Shown here in pieces: positions 31,401 through 43,244 of a stretch of 64,000 nucleotides of DNA. The stretch comes from Datnioides undecimradiatus (taxonomy: Eukaryota > Chordata > Actinopteri > Lobotiformes > Datnioididae), in NCBI GenBank assembly GCA_008933995.1, contig WARS01000014.1:2279192-2343191 (forward strand). Reading direction: 5' to 3'. The position numbers were made by a program, and so were the translations under genes. The notes beneath the pieces are model-generated. The model ran no database searches. It saw only the letters and a program-made list of their open reading frames with translations, and was not told where the DNA came from. How positions within the stretch are numbered: the stretch's first letter is position 1; every line of letters starts with the position of its first letter.

Positions 31401-34400
31401 ATTTATCAGTTAGCAAAGTTCAATTTTCTGCTGATCGACTAATAAGATTAATTACCAAAAAAAAAAAAAAAATTAAGTGAAACTTTTTTCAGTCTGTGGC
31501 TAGAAGAAGTTTGTATAAAAGTATTATACTGTAAACATTTACATACATATACATTTAAAGTAGAGAAATGACGGAGGGAGGGAGAGCGGTGGGCAGCAAC
31601 ATGTAACAAAGATCCCCAGCACAACTCGAACTGGACATGATGTCGTTCATAGCTGGGGTTTTAAACCAGCAGGAAACCCTGCTCTTAAATTCTAATGGTT
31701 TTCTGTGCTTTTCCCCTTTTGTGCATGCGTTTGTTTGACAGTATGAGCAGTAATGCGTTGGAATCCCTTGCAGACAAAGTCATCCCCATCAACACTGACA
31801 CCACGAGGTATTAAACTGAGTCTAGTGCATAATTGTGTTATGGACGTATAAATGAGAGATGGAGGGCAAGGGCACACATTACCTTTGCTTTAGGAGCCTG
31901 ATCTGTCATAACTTCTACATTGCCGCTGTGTGTGTCTTTGGCTCTCCAGGCTCAGAACTCAGCAGTCATGGGCACGCACATGGGACACTAGCATACCACA
32001 GGAGGCTGACACACAAGAGAGGTGATGACACACTTTGATTTACGTACACTTCCACACAACTGCGTGTCCACTGTCTTTCATTCATCTACATGTGCCCATC
32101 CATGTCCATTATGTGCTAAAAGCCTTTCACTGTTCGTCCCCTCTCAGTGAAGAAGCTGAGCCAGAAGACCAAGATGCAGATCAACAGACAGTGGTCATGT
32201 TTGAGAGAAAGTAAGTCATCTTTCTTATTTAAAGCATATCTGCTCCTTTTATTCCCATAACCTCTTCCTTTCACTATGGCGAAGTAACGCATCTACTCAT
32301 TGAGCCAGAAAACATTGTGCACTGGTGCTGATAAAAATAGGTCAGATATGTATTTGTTACAACCTTTCCTCACAACTGCAGATCCCCTTCCAGCCTTTTT
32401 TCTTTTAACCATATTCAGAGTATGAGTTTGTCAGCCTCTCGTGATGTAACGTCATGTCTTTGTTTGTGCTCAAGGTCCACTGAAAATGACTCCCCATGGG
32501 ACAGGTGGACATCACCCACCGTTTATACAATCACCACCACTAAAGGAGAGGAAGAGGAGGAGGAGGAGGAGGAGGAGGAGGAGGAGGAGGAAGAAAGGTA
32601 TCTCCACTGTGACTAGGCCTATTTAATGCATAGTACACCCCTTTATATTTCATACTTCTAGCATGTGATTACACTCACAACACCTTAAAATTCACAGACT
32701 GTCAACCATTTAATTAAATACAAGTTGAAACTTTACTCGTGACTCCGTCTGAGAATAATTAACCTCTTCCAAACTTGTTATTTTTACTTTATTACTGTCA
32801 CCTCTTTACCTGTACTGCCAGACTGATTATAATGCAGGAATGTCCTCTGCTTTGTAGCCCCGAGGATACACAGACACAGACGGTCACAACCATCACCACT
32901 ATCAGGTTGGGAAAAAAAACATTTGAAATTTTAAAAACTCACATCTCATGATCAAAAACTGGGGAGATTAGGAGGAACTGAGAGTGTGAGAGCCATGTAG
33001 GTGATGTTTACAATTACAATGCATGGGAGGAGGGCTCAGAATGAGGCAATGCTGCAGCGCAACAGAAAACAGACTACACCTGGTCAATAAACCCCGACCC
33101 TTCTGGAGCTGTGAGTCAGAAAGATCAGCTTCATACACTTATAAAAACCGCAGAATTCTTGTTCACTGGATACCATCCAGATTATTGACTGCTGCAGCCT
33201 ACAGTAAAAGTCTCATACAGCTTTCTTCACTTTCCAGGGAGATACACAGTGAGCCAAAGCCTGCTATGGATCGGTAAGTTTATGATCTTGTTAACGTCAG
33301 AAAGCATAATGCAGGAATACTTTCTCCAGAGTGTTATTTTCTACTGTTTGGTCCGCTGATTTTCTGATTTTCTGAAGATGCTCTTCTTTAACTGGAGCTT
33401 TTTTTCTTTTATGACTATAAAAAGTTATGTTGTGGGACTATATGGAAATTAACATTACCTATTATTCTTTAATGTATAATAAATGTTTTATTCAGTGAAA
33501 CACATTTAAAATCATGCAAAGATTTAATATTTACACTATACACCTCCACACTCTCTGTTTGTAACATGGCTATCTTAGTTAAGGGGCAAGGGTTTTAGGC
33601 CAAACCCTGTGCTTCTGTATTTGCTTAATGCTGCAATCTGAATCTTAAGTTACCTGCAGCTCCTGTGTGTTGCAGAGAGACTCCTGACTCAACTCTATTA
33701 CTGAAGTTAAATGACAAGATCTGCTCTCCCATTGTCTTTCAATTTGCCCTCATTTCCTTCCCTCTAATTATCAGTCTCCAGATGTCGGATTAATGATGTG
33801 TATTAGAGATGTCCTTTTGTCAAATCACAGCCCGTTAAACAGCATACCATTAACAAGCGGTGGCAGAAAATGATTATCTCCTGAGTTACATTTGACAGAT
33901 GTGGAGTCCTTCTGTATAACCCATCACGCTACTGTCGTTGGTGAGTGAAAGATGAGACTAACGCTGCTGCGCTCTGTCTCCAGTTATGAAACCTACTCCA
34001 GGACCGTGATAGAAGAAGACCAGCGTGTTCAGACACCAGAACCTGAGGCCAAAAAGTGAGTGATTTTACAAACACTTATATCAAAGTGACATCTGATATT
34101 TTAGCCGTGCAAATCCACTCACGCTTTTCTTCATGTCCCTCATAAAACAAGGGGGTTTGTGTATGTGAAGGAGTACATCAATGCAACAGAGCTGTCCCTC
34201 CATAATGCCAGAGACACAATCGACGGGTAAGACCATAAATACGTTATTATCACAAAATTAAATAACAATCATTATTGCTGAAAAGATACTTCTGACCAAT
34301 CGTGATGACTTACTAACTGCTCTTTTTTCTATATCAGGTCAGATTACTTGACATCGAGCTCTGCCAGTTACTCTTACAGCAGCCCATCAGCTTACTCCAG

Positions 34401-36316
34401 GTAATAACATATTTCCCCAAAATAAGCTGTGAACGTACACTATTTCTCCCCTGACGCTCCAGCTGCTTTCATCTCTTGCTCTTTAAATGATAATTGGACT
34501 GCTTCCAAAAATTATCCACCAACTGTTATTATTTGAACTGCACTTATTTGTTCCTCTACAACTTCTTTTAATGTGAATGCTTTGACCAACTCTTCACGCC
34601 TTTCAGTTTGCAGATGAATAACAACAACAAAAACCTTGCACCTCTACATTCCTCAACTTCTGCTGTCCGTGCACTATTTACTTTTAGCTGCTTTCATTGC
34701 TTACAGTTCAACATGTCAACTGAAATCTTTCAATTCATACACTTGAAATGCCACTAAATTCTCTCAGAGTTTTTACTACAACTGTCTCTCGCAGCTCAAC
34801 AGATCACTTACACTTCAGTGACATTTCAACTCATTTCAGCGCTCTTACTCAGACTGAAACTTTAACTCTACTCAGCACTCACACTAAAATTGACACTTCC
34901 ACTTCAGTCAGTGTTTACAAAAACTTGAGTCTTTTTCCTCAGTTTCATTTCAACTGCCACTTTAATTTCTTCAAGTATGTCAACTTTCACGTGTTTCAAC
35001 TGCAGATTTTCTTGAGTCTCCTTTCTGGGTCCGGTTATTTGACGTAAAACTCTGTCAGATAGTCTTACAGCAGCCTCTGTTCTTATTCCATGCAACAACA
35101 CAATTGCCTAAACCTGTTCTAAACAAGCTATAAGCCAAAGCCCTTTCTCCTGCTGCCTTGTTATCTCCAGTTCTCACGAAACTAGATAAGTGTAAGCAGT
35201 AGGGCAGAAATTCCACCAAGCCCGTTCATTAGGAGGCTAAGCGGGGACATCTAAGGATTATTTACACTTATTAAGTTCCCTTGCACAGGACAGGAAGGGT
35301 CAGAGGTTATTTTACTAGATAGTGCTGCAGTTGCATGAGAGCTGCTTGAGTCAGCGTCCAAACTAACTTGTCGCCCTCGCTGTGTCTCCCCAGTGGCTCA
35401 CTGTCATCCACATGTACATACTGCGGAGAGCTGGTGGGCAACGATGCCAAGATCTCCATCGAGCACCTCAATATCAACTGCCACCCTGCCTGCTTCAAGG
35501 TAATTCATCTATCTGCTCAGATGCAGTTGTGCTGAAGATACAGTTTGGCAGTTATTGAACTATAAATTGTTGCATATATACCCGTGTCCTGGGGGGGATG
35601 ACCTAAAGAAAATGAGCTTTTGTTCACGTTTGACAGTTTGGTAACTGTGTTTATTTGCTTTTTTTGCTAAGACTTAGATGAGAGGATCGATACCACTCTC
35701 ATGTCTGGATAGTAAACATAATGTTCCAGCCATCAGCCAGTTATAGCTTAGCTCAGCATAAGCTATAACTAGCTGGCAATAAGCTGCAGGGTTAAAATAA
35801 TAAATTGTACTTTTATACCCCAGATATTTTCAATAACACAACTCATTTTTAAACTTTGTTTTATTCAATTTAACCCATGACTTGTGTGTTACTTAATGGG
35901 CATTAGAGATGCTAGTAGACCTTGGACAGAGCTAGTTTCTTTATTCCATGCTATGCTAGTCAGCTGCTGGCTGTAGCTTTATATTTTACAGAAAGAAAGT
36001 GGTATCAGATAATCAAAAAGTTATTCCTACAATATTTATAAAAACTTAACTTTGTTCCTTAATAGTTCTTTTTTTAAAGTCTCCATATTGCCAGTCCATA
36101 AATGAAAGGTTTAAGCACTTAATTGTGATTTTTATATTGTGAATTAAAGGAGCAATAGATTAGTCTGAAAGAATTTCAAGGATAAAAACACTTCTCTTCC
36201 CTGTATTTTTTCAGTGTGGTGTTTGTGGTAAACCAATGGGAGACCTTTTCGACAGCATGTACCTACATGGTGGGAAAGTCAACTGTGAGAGCTGCTACTC
36301 CAAAGCCTTTGAGTGA
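25432..36316 (+). CDS. znf185: Zinc finger protein 185, actin-associated LIM-domain protein
   Basis: 33 coding exons (890 aa): 25432-25441, 25740-25857, 25947-26054, 26145-26171, 26291-26347, 26465-26512, 26606-26677, 26775-26855, 27009-27071, 27191-27313, 27393-27845, 28200-28265, 28387-28458, 28722-28796, 29015-29089, 29280-29360, 29709-29768, 29914-29967, 30191-30250, 30738-30788, 30896-30940, 31202-31249, 31742-31807, 31950-32021, 32148-32210, 32475-32597, 32858-32905, 33238-33273, 33984-34055, 34152-34226, 34338-34400, 35394-35499, 36215-36316. The N-terminal part matches the family's actin-targeting region (KVRTKLRGDGSWMQRR, GFLIRGIFTK, RSYVLSAARK, FVAKRVEI). The middle is Ser/Thr/Pro/Glu-rich with repeated DLL/NTxxR-type units and is poorly conserved. 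GFVYVKEYINATELS precedes the C-terminal LIM domain, whose zinc ligands lie in CTYC, HPAC, CGVC and CESC. It is next to nsdhl as in human Xq28. Exons in the middle could be alternatively used; sciellin is the nearest alternative family. Confidence 0.92.
32548..32595 (+). repeat. Coding (GAG)n microsatellite, 16 consecutive Glu in znf185
   Basis: In exon 32475-32597, codons 32548-32595 are all GAG or GAA, ending at the donor site. Length variation here would change protein length without a frameshift. The tract follows a TITTTK motif. Confidence 0.95.
35029..35091 (+). pseudogene. Decayed tandem duplicate of znf185 exon 34338-34400
   Basis: This 63-nt intronic segment aligns base for base without gaps to exon 34338-34400, including the shared TCTTACAGCAGCC core and matching sequence across the donor. 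In the exon's frame it carries two stop codons (TAA after TTGACG, and TAG before TCTTAC), and the donor GT has become GC (ATGCAACAACA against AGGTAATAACA). It is therefore not usable as coding sequence. Confidence 0.85.
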
Positions 36317-36780
36317 TTACTGAAGCTCTTCAGCAGACTCTTATCCACATCCTTCCCTTCATGTTCATTAGCATATAAAGTGAGAACTGGCCTTTCAGCA
36401 AAGTTTGGCCTATGTTTGGTCTGAACTTAGGAATGATGTGGTTTAAGGTGATCAAAGAGGAATGTTACAGTATACAATATGATTACTTGAGTCTTACTTT
36501 AGGTTAAATTTCTAACATCTCAAATATGTAATACAAGCTTGTATTGTTGTTTTCTTCCTTGTGGTGAAAGCTGCCTCAGTGAAAACTATGAAGGATAAGT
36601 CTGTATTGCAACTGAGCAGACCAATACTGGCAGGCGGGGTACAATATTATTATTTAGCACAGGAGTTACTCAAGAAAATGACTTTATTACAAAATGTTCA
36701 TTTGCTCTGCTTGATACAAAATTGTGTGTTCTCATGTTCCCATGCTTTGTTAAGAAAATAAAATGATTTATATAATCCTG
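36317..36780 (+). other. znf185 3' UTR with poly(A) signal
   Basis: AATAAA at 36757-36762 is the likely poly(A) signal of znf185. From there to 37620 no coding exon is seen. A TTTATT at 36683-36688 (AATAAA on the minus strand) could serve the convergent fut11 gene, in which case the two 3' UTRs would overlap. Confidence 0.6.
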
Positions 36781-37620
36781 TGATACAAAGGCATTGTGCT
36801 AGTAAAGACAAAACACTGTCATGGAGTCTCAGTTACATGTTTAAGAAAAGCACGATTTAAAAATATATTGCACATAAACATGAACTAAGCATCATGTAAC
36901 AGAAATCAGTTAGTTTTTGCTATTATAAAGTATCTGCCTCAGAGATTCATTCATTGGGCTGTTCCTGAGAGCTACTTTGCAAATGCAGCTTTTTTCTTTA
37001 CATTTGTCTTCCTCCAATCCTCTGTGAAATAATGTTTTCCTTGCATAGTCACTTAAAACACGTGTAGACATAAATGGAACTTTAGCAAATAGCCATTAGC
37101 TACCTGCTGAATAACTGTGAGGAAGCTAATGCAGTTCAATGGCTACTGCCTTGATGGTCTTCACACACAGTTAGGCAGAGCTCCCTTGGTACAGAGGACA
37201 AATCTTTGGCTCTGTCCCAGTCCAATGAAAATCTGCCTCCCATGAGAATGTGCCTCTGTGGAACAACAGCACTGCATGCAGTTAATGCTAACAATGCAAG
37301 GTGGAGCGAGGGCAATGATGGCACCACAATTATAGTAATAAAACGACTTGAAAATATTAGCTTACGCTACTCTCAGACATTATTTTCCCATTACTGAACT
37401 TGGGATTAAGGACAAAAGTATAATGTTGGATGAATAACAATAACAAATTCTGTTATATTATCACTAAACCGCTCATAAAGGGTAAAGAGGGTTTGGCTCA
37501 TGTGCAAAAATAAGAGTGATATCTACTTCCTTCCCTCATTTAAAACAGAGGGGATGCATAAAAAGGGACACCCCTGTAATCCTGGACGTGCTCCATCCTA
37601 CGTTTCTTTCAAGGCCTGTG

Positions 37621-39987
37621 TCAGTGTTTTCCTCTGGCTCTGCTCACAGCAATGCTTTGGATGTGCTTCCACAGCAGCGAAGGATCTGACTCGTTATGTC
37701 TTATCAGAGACTCCAGCCCCTCTGCTTGGTCCAGGCTCTGCCAGTAATCCTGAGGCCATATTTGCAACCATCTGCGGACAGATATACAAACAGATTAGGC
37801 TCATCACAGAGGATGTTTTAATTAGACCATTAAAATAGACCGATTTCTCTCCCCTCGGGACATTGTTATGCACATTAAAGTACAGAGAGTAGAAGGATTT
37901 CACACCTGGCACGATGAATAATTAAAGACAAACTCACCCATCATCTGCAGGTAAGTCTTCGACATGTCCATACCCTGGGCTGGGCAGGGGGCACCCCATG
38001 TGAGAGTTGTTGGCCATTTTAGGCTGAGGAGGTGGGCTCTTCTTAGGGGCCTTCTTATGCGCTCGTTCTGCTGCCAGCCGTGCATTCTCCTGGTCACACA
38101 CGTAACATTCAAATCCATTCAAGTAGTTGGGCTTACTCATGTCATTTACCCCCCACTCACGGGTCTCCAGACCCTCCAGCAATCGAGAATTAGTTATGTG
38201 TTTGGGGTCCTTGAACTCAAGATATTTTGCATATTCATCATCATTCTGATCAAGAAGTTTGAGGAATTCGGCAAGAGCTTTTGGCGAAGGGAAGTTATCT
38301 ATGATGATTACAGAGTGGTCATTGGGCATCCAGTCTGCCACCACAGAGGAGCCTCTATAGACAGGCACACAGCCCTGATGGAGAGGCCGCCACAGCTTCT
38401 CCGTCATGTAATCCGGACACAGGCCATTCTCCAGTGCCAGGTGAAACTTGTAGCGTGCAACAAAACTCATGAAGTTTTGATCCTCGCCAGTAGCCGTAGC
38501 CGTGTCCTCCAAATGTTCAGGCAGAGGTTTGTTGTTCAGGCATTTCCCATAAGAATCCACCTAGAGAGAGAGAGAGAGAGAGAGTTAATGTGTGAGAATG
38601 AAGAAAGATGGAGGCATACTTACGAAACATTTGAGAGGAGTTTATTAATCTGACATCAACATCCTTTTAATTTCATACATTTTAATAAAACCACAATGAG
38701 ACAATTCTAACTGAACTCTAATTTTTTGCTCCCTGATACATTCTCATTCCCTGGGAATTAAAACATTGTATTGGGGCAATGTTATGAGGCATTTTCAGAG
38801 GTGTTACTGCAGTTGCATGCATCAAGATGAATCACTGAAATAATATCTTTATTATTTTTAATGACCTTTGTTTATTTAAAAATGAAAAAAGGAATAACTG
38901 CTATCGTCAACAAGATGAGCCTAACCACATCTGCGCAGCCTGTTCCCATTTGTTTAATATACACCAATGCTACACCATGTGGATAGTGCAACTAAAATAA
39001 TTCATCTTTAGCTATTGTAACTGATATTTGCATCTCACTAAGCATACATCTTGTACATAGAGTTTTATTAATTAAGGCAGGAAACTGAGAAAAGCAGCAC
39101 TCATCTAGCTTGTGTTTATGTAAAAACAGTCCTGAAAGAACATCTCTGTACTGTACCTGAATGTACTTCATGAGCTCCTGGACATATCTGTTTCTGTCTG
39201 ATGGTACATCGCAGTGAGACTGCATATAGAGCACAGGAGCCAGGCCCTCCCTCCTCAGCCGGTTCTTATCCTCCAGGGACATGGCCACAGGCTGCAGCAA
39301 GTAGTCCAGGGAGGGCAGCCATTGCAAGGTCAGTGGATAGTCTGACTCCCTGCGAAATGTGGCAGTGTAGTTGAACAGCCTGATTCCTGGTCCATGAGAG
39401 AGGACGTAGTTATTCATGGGTGACTCTTCATGGAACAGTGCCCAGGTCTGGTGGCGGAGACGAGGGAGTGGCGCCTCATACGCCCTGAAGTCTGTTCCAT
39501 AAAAGATGATGGATGCTGTCCGTTTGTACAGCTGGACCTTTCAAGATCAAACTCAAGATTAATGGCAGAACAACTTCAAATCATAATTATTATGAATGTG
39601 AATGTGCCTCTTCTCTCTGTCTAAGCCAGAGTTAAATATCACTGGTACCTTGCGGTTGCTTGTGACCAGGCAGGAGGATGTGTCGCAGTCAATGCGTTCA
39701 GTGTCACCAGGAAAATGTGGGAACAGTCCTCCACTCCACCAGAGGAGAATGGGCAGCTCCTTGTTGCTGCGGCGGTCACTGTTGCCAGGTCCTCTGTATG
39801 AGCTGATGGAGGCGAACTCCATCTCTGACAGAGCACTCTGGGGCTGAAAGACTCCTCGGTCCACTGCATCCAAGGCCTCCAGGGGAGCTTGATCGTCTGG
39901 AAAGGAGGCAAAGGAGACCCAGACCCAGCACAAGACACCAAACAGCCCCAGACACACACAGGGCACCAGCCTGCCCCTGCCTGCCAT
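37621..39987 (-). CDS. fut11: Alpha-1,3-fucosyltransferase 11 (GT10 family)
   Basis: Four coding exons on the minus strand: 39649-39987, 39157-39531, 37938-38560, 37621-37771, phases 0, 0, 2, giving 495 aa (human 492). It is a type II membrane protein with a signal anchor at about residues 7-27, then the FUT10/11-type stem and catalytic domain: [54 protein letters not shown], and the GDP-fucose motif [12 protein letters not shown] followed by [11 protein letters not shown], then [16 protein letters not shown] and REWGVND. FUT10/11 differ from Lewis-type enzymes and are reported as ER protein O-fucosyltransferases for EMI domains. The start codon directly follows an acceptor (TTCAACCTTGCAG), so the 5' UTR has an intron. 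The last exon ([17 protein letters not shown]...) is too short for simple ORF detection but keeps the family LQDYWQ.LDQ.E motif. It is head to head with rab9b and tail to tail with znf185. Confidence 0.95.
38563..38584. repeat. (AG)11 microsatellite at the fut11 exon 3 acceptor
   Basis: The (AG)n run abuts the exon boundary at 38560. On the minus strand it reads (CT)n then TAG, so the repeat itself forms the polypyrimidine tract of the splice acceptor. Confidence 0.95.
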
Positions 39988-41399
39988 CTGCAAGGTTGAA
40001 AAGAACAGGCACACACATTTCAGAAACTTGCATTACTCCGATAAAAGTGGACAACCATTCAAAAGGACATTCTCCTTCGTCTGATGTAACTTAGGTGTGA
40101 TTCATCAGTGTCGCCCTTAAAGCCATGCCGCGTTTAGATGCTACTAACTCAAATTAAAGTAAATCAAGGCAGTTATTCCTTCGTGCGACTAACTTCTTTG
40201 AGTAAACATTAAGGTAGCAGACGACTCTTAACGCTTTAATTGTCCGGGTCACTGGATTTAGAGCATGCACTACTATCAAACATTTACCCTGTTTTCATAC
40301 CATTTGTCACTGCAGTAAACACATGAAAGTGAGCTTCTCCTAATTCTTCAAACGGAATATATTCAGCTAGTCTCCATACGGGGTAGTTAAGATGACTGGC
40401 TACTGTCTGATAATATCCAACGGTGCAGGGGGAATAAAAACAGCTGGATTCTTCTTCTACGTTTCTGTTTTTTCTTCTTCTTTGGGTACAAACTAGGTCG
40501 AGCTGTAACACCGCCACCTAGACCTCCGGAGCGTAAATCGCCATCAAATGCCTGATTGTTGCAGCACATATTTGGTCAGTGTTCAATTTGGAGTCCAGAT
40601 TTTATTTTATGTGTACAACTTTGAAATATAGTCTCATATACAAATATGACTTATTTAGACGTATATACTTTAATATTTGCGGATATAAATATAAGAACTG
40701 TAATTGTTCATGTAAAAATTGCCCACAGTATCCCCTCGTTTGCTTTTCCTAATTGATGTAAACAAGTAATTCAACTAATGTTCTTTTTCGAATGGCGGCA
40801 AGTTGCTCTACCAGTGTATGAAAAGTTAAAAGTAGATTGTTATCTAAACAGATAGCAATAGGGTGACTAAAAACAGGCGATTCCCATCAGAGATAATCTT
40901 ATAGCTTTAGTGTGTTTTTTTTTATTCTTGAATATTATAATTTAAAGTCCTCTAATAATTTGTATTTTCAGCCACGTGGCTGTATTACTGTCAAATTGGT
41001 CCAAACGTGAAAGTTGCAAACATTATCCACTGCTTTGGACACTGATAGCTAACCTTTAGTTGAATAAAAGAACAGTCATCAGTATTAGAAGCAAAGTAAA
41101 AGCGCTTGTTGAGCGGCAAGTTTGATGTTTAACCTATTATTGATCTATAACCTATTATTGTGTATTTATGAACTGATTGTTGATATTTTTACGTTAAGTT
41201 AAGTTACTGCTGCAATATGAACGTAATAGATCGAAAACTATAACAAATCCCTTTGTAATATAGTGGAGTACAAATACAAAGCAGCAGAGAATAGGAAAAA
41301 TGCTTAAATGAAGTTGCCCTTCGAAATATACATTCGTACAATAACCAAACTTCAAACTAACACTTCTGTCGTCGCTCTGTAAAGTCAATAGCTTTACGG
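39988..41399. promoter_or_regulatory. fut11 5' region and fut11/rab9b spacer
   Basis: The fut11 start exon opens at an acceptor at 39988-39989 on the minus strand, so its noncoding first exon and promoter lie here. A likely place is 40280-40520, but the exact site is not clear. 40560-41390 is AT-rich and shows no gene. Confidence 0.35.
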
Positions 41400-41531
41400 G
41401 CTTTAGGACCGCGCTTGCTGGGTTGTGTGCACGTGCAGCTCCTCGGTGGGGGCGCGCACGTCACGACACTCAATCTCAGTCAGATACAGGGGAGCAGGGC
41501 AGACCACGCAATATAAACTATTGGGAACAGG
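41400..41531 (+). promoter_or_regulatory. rab9b core promoter and noncoding first exon
   Basis: GC-rich island with a CACGTG E-box at 41430-41435 and a GCACGTCACGAC CRE-like site at about 41456. A strong donor (AACAGG then GTGAGTGA) at 41531/41532 would splice to the acceptor TTTTTAG ending 42555, just before the coding exon. E-box motifs of this sort are bound by MiT/TFE factors in lysosomal genes; use here is inference. Confidence 0.5.
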
Positions 41532-42635
41532 GTGAGTGACACTTCATGTTTAATTTGTATATATTAGATGCCGTAAATTAGAGCTAAATCACCCCACTTC
41601 AGTATTTGTGTTTCCGTTGTTTACAATGCTTAATAACATTGTTTTGGGTCGCATATGCACTGAGGCTAACGGTTAGCCTGACCAGGATGAAATGTCAACA
41701 AGCCCTCAACAAGACTAGCCGGCTAGCTAGTTGGCTGGGAGCCTTGCTAGACCGCTACACAGTATAACAGATATATTGTCTGATGCATTCATATGGTCTG
41801 TTACCTGTTTCGGTTCCTATTTAACTTCTGTTCTGATGCACTTCATAAATAGTTTCGCAGGGACCAACGACAGCAGTTTAACAAGAGTTTTAGCAGACAG
41901 CCACAGTTGACAACATGCTGGTACATGTTTGTGGTCTGCGCAAGTGCAGTGGTCGTTTCCAGAGTCAGCTCATGATCCTGACTCGCCCCTGTTGTTGTGG
42001 CGCAGGACTCCCAACTTCACTTTATCTGTAATATACGTCACATAAGTAATGTCTTAATATTTTAAAATAACGTTCATATCCCACGCTGTCGCTGGCAGGT
42101 GCAGTGCATGTGTAGATTGTCACGAGTGTGTCATGTAGTGTATAACAAGATGGTAATCATCAAGCCCTGAGCTTCAACCAGAGACCCTTGGCAGACATCT
42201 CGGTCCTTCACCCCTGTCAGCATGTCCCTGAAACTAGTCAACCATTACCAATCTCTCATATGGCTTTCATCTGTTGTCAGAAAGGTTAATTGGGGTTGAA
42301 TACAAAGGTTGCTAGAACAGCAGTCGTTTTCTCCTTGTTATCTGCACTAAAATCAGTCAAGCCCACAGACTGGTTTGGGTGTTCATTGTTTTCTGGAAAG
42401 CCAGTATATTTCATTTCCTATTGCCCATTACCTCACTTTCCTTCTGGATTAATTAAGTATCTATCAGTCTATCAATCAATCAGTCTATCTATCTATATGC
42501 GTTTCCCTTTGTCTTCACAGCAAGGATCTATGTTTGCCTCTCTTCCTCTTTTTAGGTTAAACCGACCCTGGCTTGCCACCAGGTGTGGAGGCCTGTAACC
42601 CAGTGAGGAGCCCTTGGTGGGTGGGAGGAAACACG

Positions 42636-43244
42636 ATGAGTGGGAAGAGCCTGCTGCTGAAGGTGATCCTTCTGGGGGATGGCGGAGTGGGCAAGTCCTC
42701 TCTAATGAACCGGTATGTGACAGACCGCTTTGACTCCCAGTCCTTTCACACCATTGGTGTTGAGTTCCTCAACCGGGATCTGGAGGTGGACGGGCGCTTG
42801 GTTACTCTTCAGATCTGGGACACAGCAGGCCAGGAGCGCTTTAAGTCCCTGCGCACACCATTCTACCGAGGTGCTGACTGCTGCCTGCTCACGTTTGCTG
42901 TGAATGACCTGCAGAGCTTCCAGAACCTGGGCTGTTGGAAGAAGGAGTTCATGTACTACTCAGATGTTAAAGACCCTGAAAGGTTCCCTTTTGTGGTCCT
43001 AGGCAATAAGGTAGACATGGACCAGAGGGAGGTAGGGGAGGACGAAGCACGGGCCTGGTGTGAAGAGAATGGTTGCTGCCCCTACTTTGAGACCAGTGCT
43101 AAGGATGACACTAATGTCACAGCTGCATTTGAGGCTGCTGTGCGGGAGGTTCTGGCTGCTGAGGACCAGATTGACCATGCACTACTCAGTAGTACTATTG
43201 ATCTCCATGGCAACCGCAAAACCTCTCGCACCTCTTGCTGCTGA
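42636..43244 (+). CDS. rab9b: Small GTPase Rab9B
   Basis: Single coding exon, 202 aa. All Rab motifs are intact: P-loop GDGGVGKS, switch I FHTIGVEF, WDTAGQERF, NKVD, ETSAK, and a C-terminal CC for geranylgeranylation. The start MSGKSLLLKVILLGDGG and the stretch VVLGNKVD fit Rab9B better than Rab9A, which has MAGKSSLFK and ILGNKID. An in-frame upstream ATG (42573) lies in the 5' UTR after the acceptor at 42555; homology fixes the start at 42636. Rab9 guides late-endosome to trans-Golgi traffic, including mannose-6-phosphate receptor recycling. A long 3' UTR follows. Adjacency to plp1 repeats human Xq22. Confidence 0.97.
   Translation: MSGKSLLLKVILLGDGGVGKSSLMNRYVTDRFDSQSFHTIGVEFLNRDLEVDGRLVTLQIWDTAGQERFKSLRTPFYRGADCCLLTFAVNDLQSFQNLGCWKKEFMYYSDVKDPERFPFVVLGNKVDMDQREVGEDEARAWCEENGCCPYFETSAKDDTNVTAAFEAAVREVLAAEDQIDHALLSSTIDLHGNRKTSRTSCC

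Noticed and set aside
37964-38653. 229-codon plus-strand ORF
   Set aside because: Antisense shadow of the conserved fut11 exon 3.
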